Assembly: GCF_000237925.1 (NCBI RefSeq)
Contig: NC_031497.1
Coordinates: 22,449,249 to 22,513,248 of the forward strand
Source: Schistosoma mansoni
Taxonomy: Eukaryota > Platyhelminthes > Trematoda > Strigeidida > Schistosomatidae
DNA length: 64,000 nucleotides
Reading direction: 5' to 3'
Shown: positions 60,235 to 64,000 of the stretch, one piece after another
How the letters are laid out: each line of letters begins with the position of its first letter
Numbering within the stretch: position 1 is the first letter of the stretch
The notes under the pieces: generated by a model
Databases searched by the model: none
What the model was told of the DNA's origin: nothing
What the model saw: the letters and a program-made list of their open reading frames with translations, nothing else
Translations under genes and position numbers: made by a program

Positions 60235-63200
60235 CTACAAATGTGAAAAGAATGAAACCAAACTAACTAGTATCAAGGATCCCTGAGAAACTGCTCTACC
60301 AAAGAGTGCTTCCGAATCCTCAAACTCTTCAACAGAAGTTCTTGATGAGAGGTCTTTCTAAAACTACTACATACAAAACACTGTGACATACAACCAACAA
60401 AACAGCCGAAACGTCTGCATCCAGTGTAACGCACGCAAGTAAAGCATAAATCAACGCTTTCATTACATTTGATATTACTGGAGAGAAATCCTCGACTAAA
60501 GTGAATAGGAACCCATTGAGATGAGACAGTTGCGCATCTAGTAAACCGAGCGCTGATTATAGATTAGAGTTCCAATGTGTTGTACAAACTCTTAGTTCAA
60601 ATTGAGATCCTTTGAGCTGCATTCTTGTTACAATTAATTATTTTAAGGTGTTTCCTCATTTTTGTTGGGCTTATTTTACCTACGAAACATAGCTATAAAA
60701 ATGAGGGTGTAGGGGCAGTGAAATGTCCCTGAGCTCTAAACAAATTATCTGGCAATCGGGTCACTGAATATGGAACAGGTCGTCGATCTGTGTCAAAATC
60801 AAGGACAGTCAACGCGCATTAGTTAATCATACACCATGAACTGACTCATGTGGTGATCTCACTATCTTTGCACTCATTTTTACCAATATATTCCCAAAAT
60901 AACATCCTTTGTGTTTCACGGTCTTCAAAGCAGCCATGGTACGTTGATATGTTGAAAGGGTAATCCACGTTAGACGTTGACTGCAAGGTGTGACTTCGAA
61001 GTTAGCCTGCTCGTCACACTATTCCCGTCTAACTAGGGTAGGCCTCAATCATTTGACAGAGATCAACAGCGTTGATATTCTACAAAGGAATAGATAGAAA
61101 TAATGAGCTGAAACGTTTTAGGACGGTTAAAAGTGGTGTTATATTCCCAAACATGGGGTGGTAATATTTATACCAAACATGTTTTAACGGTTAGAGAAAT
61201 ATTTTTGAACCCTACCCAGATTATTCGTCAAGTCAAACACATCTATAAATTAGGAGGCTTATTACTGAATGTTGGATAGTCCACCAAATTTCACAGGAGC
61301 CAAGAGTTACTAACTAAGGCTGGCATTAGACGACAAAGCTTAGTCTAAGCCCTTTCGCAGCTCATATGTCCATTTCCTTTGGATATAATATTGTCACTTT
61401 CTATCGATTTAAGAGTAAGTGTATTGACGACACAGAGATTCGAAGTTTGATAGCGCCACCACACGTAACACCTTTATGACTAAAAAATACGGACCCAATC
61501 AAGTCAAATATCAGAAACGAGGATATATTTGGAAAGCTATCAATATGTCGAGAAGCGTTTGGTTCAATCTTGCTACCAAGTTGTAAATGATGTGTGGCAC
61601 TGCGTACCCACTCGTGCTCTGGTGCCACTGCGTGTCTGGACGCCCTCAGCCGAAGTGTGTCAAATAAAACTAATGAGGTCAGCGTCAATGTCGAAGTCTT
61701 ACAGAACCATTTACTTCGGGGATTTATTCACCGCCACAAGTGTATCATGAGTAGTCGGAAACTGTGAGAAAACACCATGTTAAATTGCCAGCGTTATTTA
61801 TTATTCGTAATGATTTTCAGACTTTTAACTCCTATTATCGTATACAAGCAACTGTAGTCTGCAACTGATATCCGTAAATTTGTATATCGAGAAATTATTT
61901 GCTCGTTAGCCACTGTGGAGTTTGAGTGGACTGTTTGCCATTATTGAGTATTAGCCATTATTATTGCAACCGCCATATACGCCGTGATCTAATGAGAAAT
62001 AACTTTGTAAAACTTAAACTTATAAGTTGGGTTATCCTTCATGGTCAGAGTTATATTTTGTAGCCTGCGTACCCAGTTAATATACGACGTGACGAGAACA
62101 GTAAATTATCGTTATGACCAATGACACACGAAACCCGTACGAGCAGTCTAAAGCACTTGTCGGTCCTGATTTCTGCCTACCCCAGCCAGTTAAGTCCAGA
62201 ACACCAATAACAGCTTCTGCAATTTGAATCATTATATTTCTAACATACTGAGTTTATATAACAATCAAACTGACCACATCGTACCGTAAAATAGAATATA
62301 GTATGAATAGTTTAGTTACTGAACAATTATACAATAAGAAATATACGTATCATATTGGTCCATAAATAGTTCTCGAAAGTTACCACTCATAATTCTCTTC
62401 GGGATATAACAGCTTGGCCTATGATTTCCGACTTCTGGAGTTCATTTTCTCCAGAATCCCAACAGATTTTTGTGTAGACTTATTAAAAACTGTCTTGATG
62501 AGAAATGGGCTTTCACGGAACAAGAAAACCAGTCAACCGAAGGAAAATCGTACCATATTCTCTTTTGCATACTGCCATAACAGTATCTTTTTCTCAATAT
62601 ATAAAGCGTCACTCATTAAAAAATGAAAATCGAAGAATATAGCAAGATAGAGAGAGAAAAGGATCAAGGTGAACGTTTTCGAACATGTTGGATGTCGTTA
62701 GTGTTTAAAAGTCACTATTTTTTTCGTTTAACATGGGCTTTTGTAATGTGTACGCTCATAGTTGGCATTTTAACAAAACTGATATTAGTCAATTTTAGTA
62801 ACTGTCTCATCTGTGGAAATGCTATATCAAAATGTATCTCATGATTCAAATAAATGGCACAAAATATGAGCGAAACGGATCAGTTCGTTTGGGCCAATTT
62901 AGAGTAATCCGATATGCCTTATCAAGGTGTTACGTGCAGGCATGTGTTAACTTCTACTTAACATTGGTAGTCAGAAATGATGTCAGTGTCTACCAATCCT
63001 ATGCCAAACATAAGTTGGTTCAATGGTATGTCGAGATGAGGTTACGAAAGAGGTTGTAGATCATCAAAATAAGTGGTCTGTCCCGAATGTGTGGGGGAAA
63101 TGAGGGTCATGGTAATGGTGTGACCACCCACGTTACGTCGAAAAATCATACCACTGTTAACATTTAACATTTGTTGCTCTTCCCTCGTACTATGGCTACT

Positions 63201-64000
63201 TTGATACTGTGAGGCACAAACGACGACATCACATAATATATTGGTAAGAGTATGTGCAAGAAACAGAGAGTGAACACTTGTAGTGACCGGCTTGTCTCGA
63301 TAAGAACACGATTGGAATAACAGAAACAATTATTATTATTGTAACCAATCGTACCAGAGACTGTTTTACTGTACTTGTTTAACGATATCAGACTCACTTC
63401 TGGTTCCGCTATCCGCCTTGTTCGGTTCGAACTTTCTTACCCTCTGCCCATTTCGCCTGTACTCCTTGGCACGTCTCGGTATTCTTTCGATACCACGAGA
63501 TCACCAATAAATATACTTTATCTGGACTAATTAAAGCCTTATGATTTGCAAGTTATCAAAGGAACCAAGTCGTTGCTGGGCATGTAATCGAATTGTAGTG
63601 CGGATCATAGTCCGTCCTCGACTCGACGTCACTACACACTGCCGCATGGGTCAGCCCATGGAGTGCCATTAATTGATGCACTTCGATGGTTCTTGACCTT
63701 AACGGTATCCAGCAAACTCCTCCACATTCAGCGACTCGACACACTGTTATTTAGCTAGGGTCCAGGGACATTTCATTAACCCTAAACAAGTTCATAATCA
63801 CACCCTTATGCTTCATATTGTGTATTTAATCCAGATCTAACGAAAAAGAAGTGTTTATATGTACATTCAAGGACTCCAGCTAAATCCTCACATGATATGG
63901 GCCATAAGCAGTTTCGCTGCCTGAATTCTATTGAAAAGTCGTGACCAGTGACATCAGTCATGTCAGATGTGAGGTAGTTACCTTTCAAAGACAAGGCAAA
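60235..64000. other. Non-coding, probably repeat-derived stretch
   Basis: Less AT-rich than the rest in parts (60,690-61,050; 61,560-61,680; 62,040-62,210; 63,420-63,780). About 60,710-60,735 and 63,753-63,778 share, in opposite orientation, the block AGGGACATTTCA. No protein domain was recognised; the missing N-terminal exon(s) of the RNF13-like gene could be hidden here. Confidence 0.4.
63925..64000 (+). repeat. SMalpha-like element, head, cut by window end
   Basis: TTGAAAAGTCGTGACCAGTG and GATGTGAGGTAGTTACC match the heads of the copies at 29,551 and 42,731. The rest lies beyond the window. Confidence 0.65.

Overview
The window is AT-rich animal DNA, and its repeats point to a blood fluke (genus Schistosoma) or a close relative. 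The evidence is SMalpha-like tRNA-derived elements with a hammerhead ribozyme, CR1-type and RTE/SR2-type LINEs, a Penelope-like element with a GIY-YIG domain, a fossil LTR retrotransposon, very long introns, and one intron of only 34 nt. The species cannot be fixed from sequence alone. There are no bacterial-style operons, CRISPR arrays or complete tRNA/rRNA genes. A run of 200 Ns (29,230-29,429) is an assembly gap.

Layout. (1) 1-24,200, + strand: a broken-up host gene of unknown family. Its exons are at 1-528, 4,084-6,466, 21,480-21,780, 23,153-23,392 and 24,042-24,107, with intron phases that agree at most junctions. The protein is Ser/Asn-rich and apparently disordered, carries an RVTF motif of the type that docks PP1, and has a diverged internal repeat of about 40 residues. 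Its largest intron holds a decayed two-ORF LINE on the - strand (about 15,640-19,200). (2) 24,360-48,800: a gene-poor, repeat-built stretch. It contains two more CR1-type LINE fragments on the - strand, SMalpha-like copies around the gap, a Penelope-like 3' end at 32,573-33,500, several foldback and dispersed repeats, a gag-protease fossil of an LTR element (about 45,010-46,165) and a GC-richer SR2/RTE-like cluster on the - strand (46,165-48,800). (3) 49,900-60,234, - strand: a well-supported host gene for a PA-TM-RING ubiquitin ligase of the RNF13/RNF167 family. Six exons splice in phase into about 401 residues, lacking only the N-terminal exon(s). (4) 60,235-64,000: non-coding, probably repeat-derived sequence; the missing N-terminal exon(s) were not found there.

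How it works. The RNF13-like protein would sit in endosome/lysosome membranes, with the PA domain in the lumen and the RING-H2 in the cytosol. It keeps an acidic dileucine signal (EHTPLI) at the place where human RNF13 has EHTPLL. The most notable structural points are a perfect 828-bp tandem duplication that copies the end of its second visible exon together with the splice donor, and an SMalpha-like copy at 29.5-29.9 kb whose hammerhead core looks fully consensus. No clearly new multi-gene system was found. The main leads are this duplication, the uncharacterised RVTF/repeat protein, and several uncatalogued foldback or hairpin repeat families.
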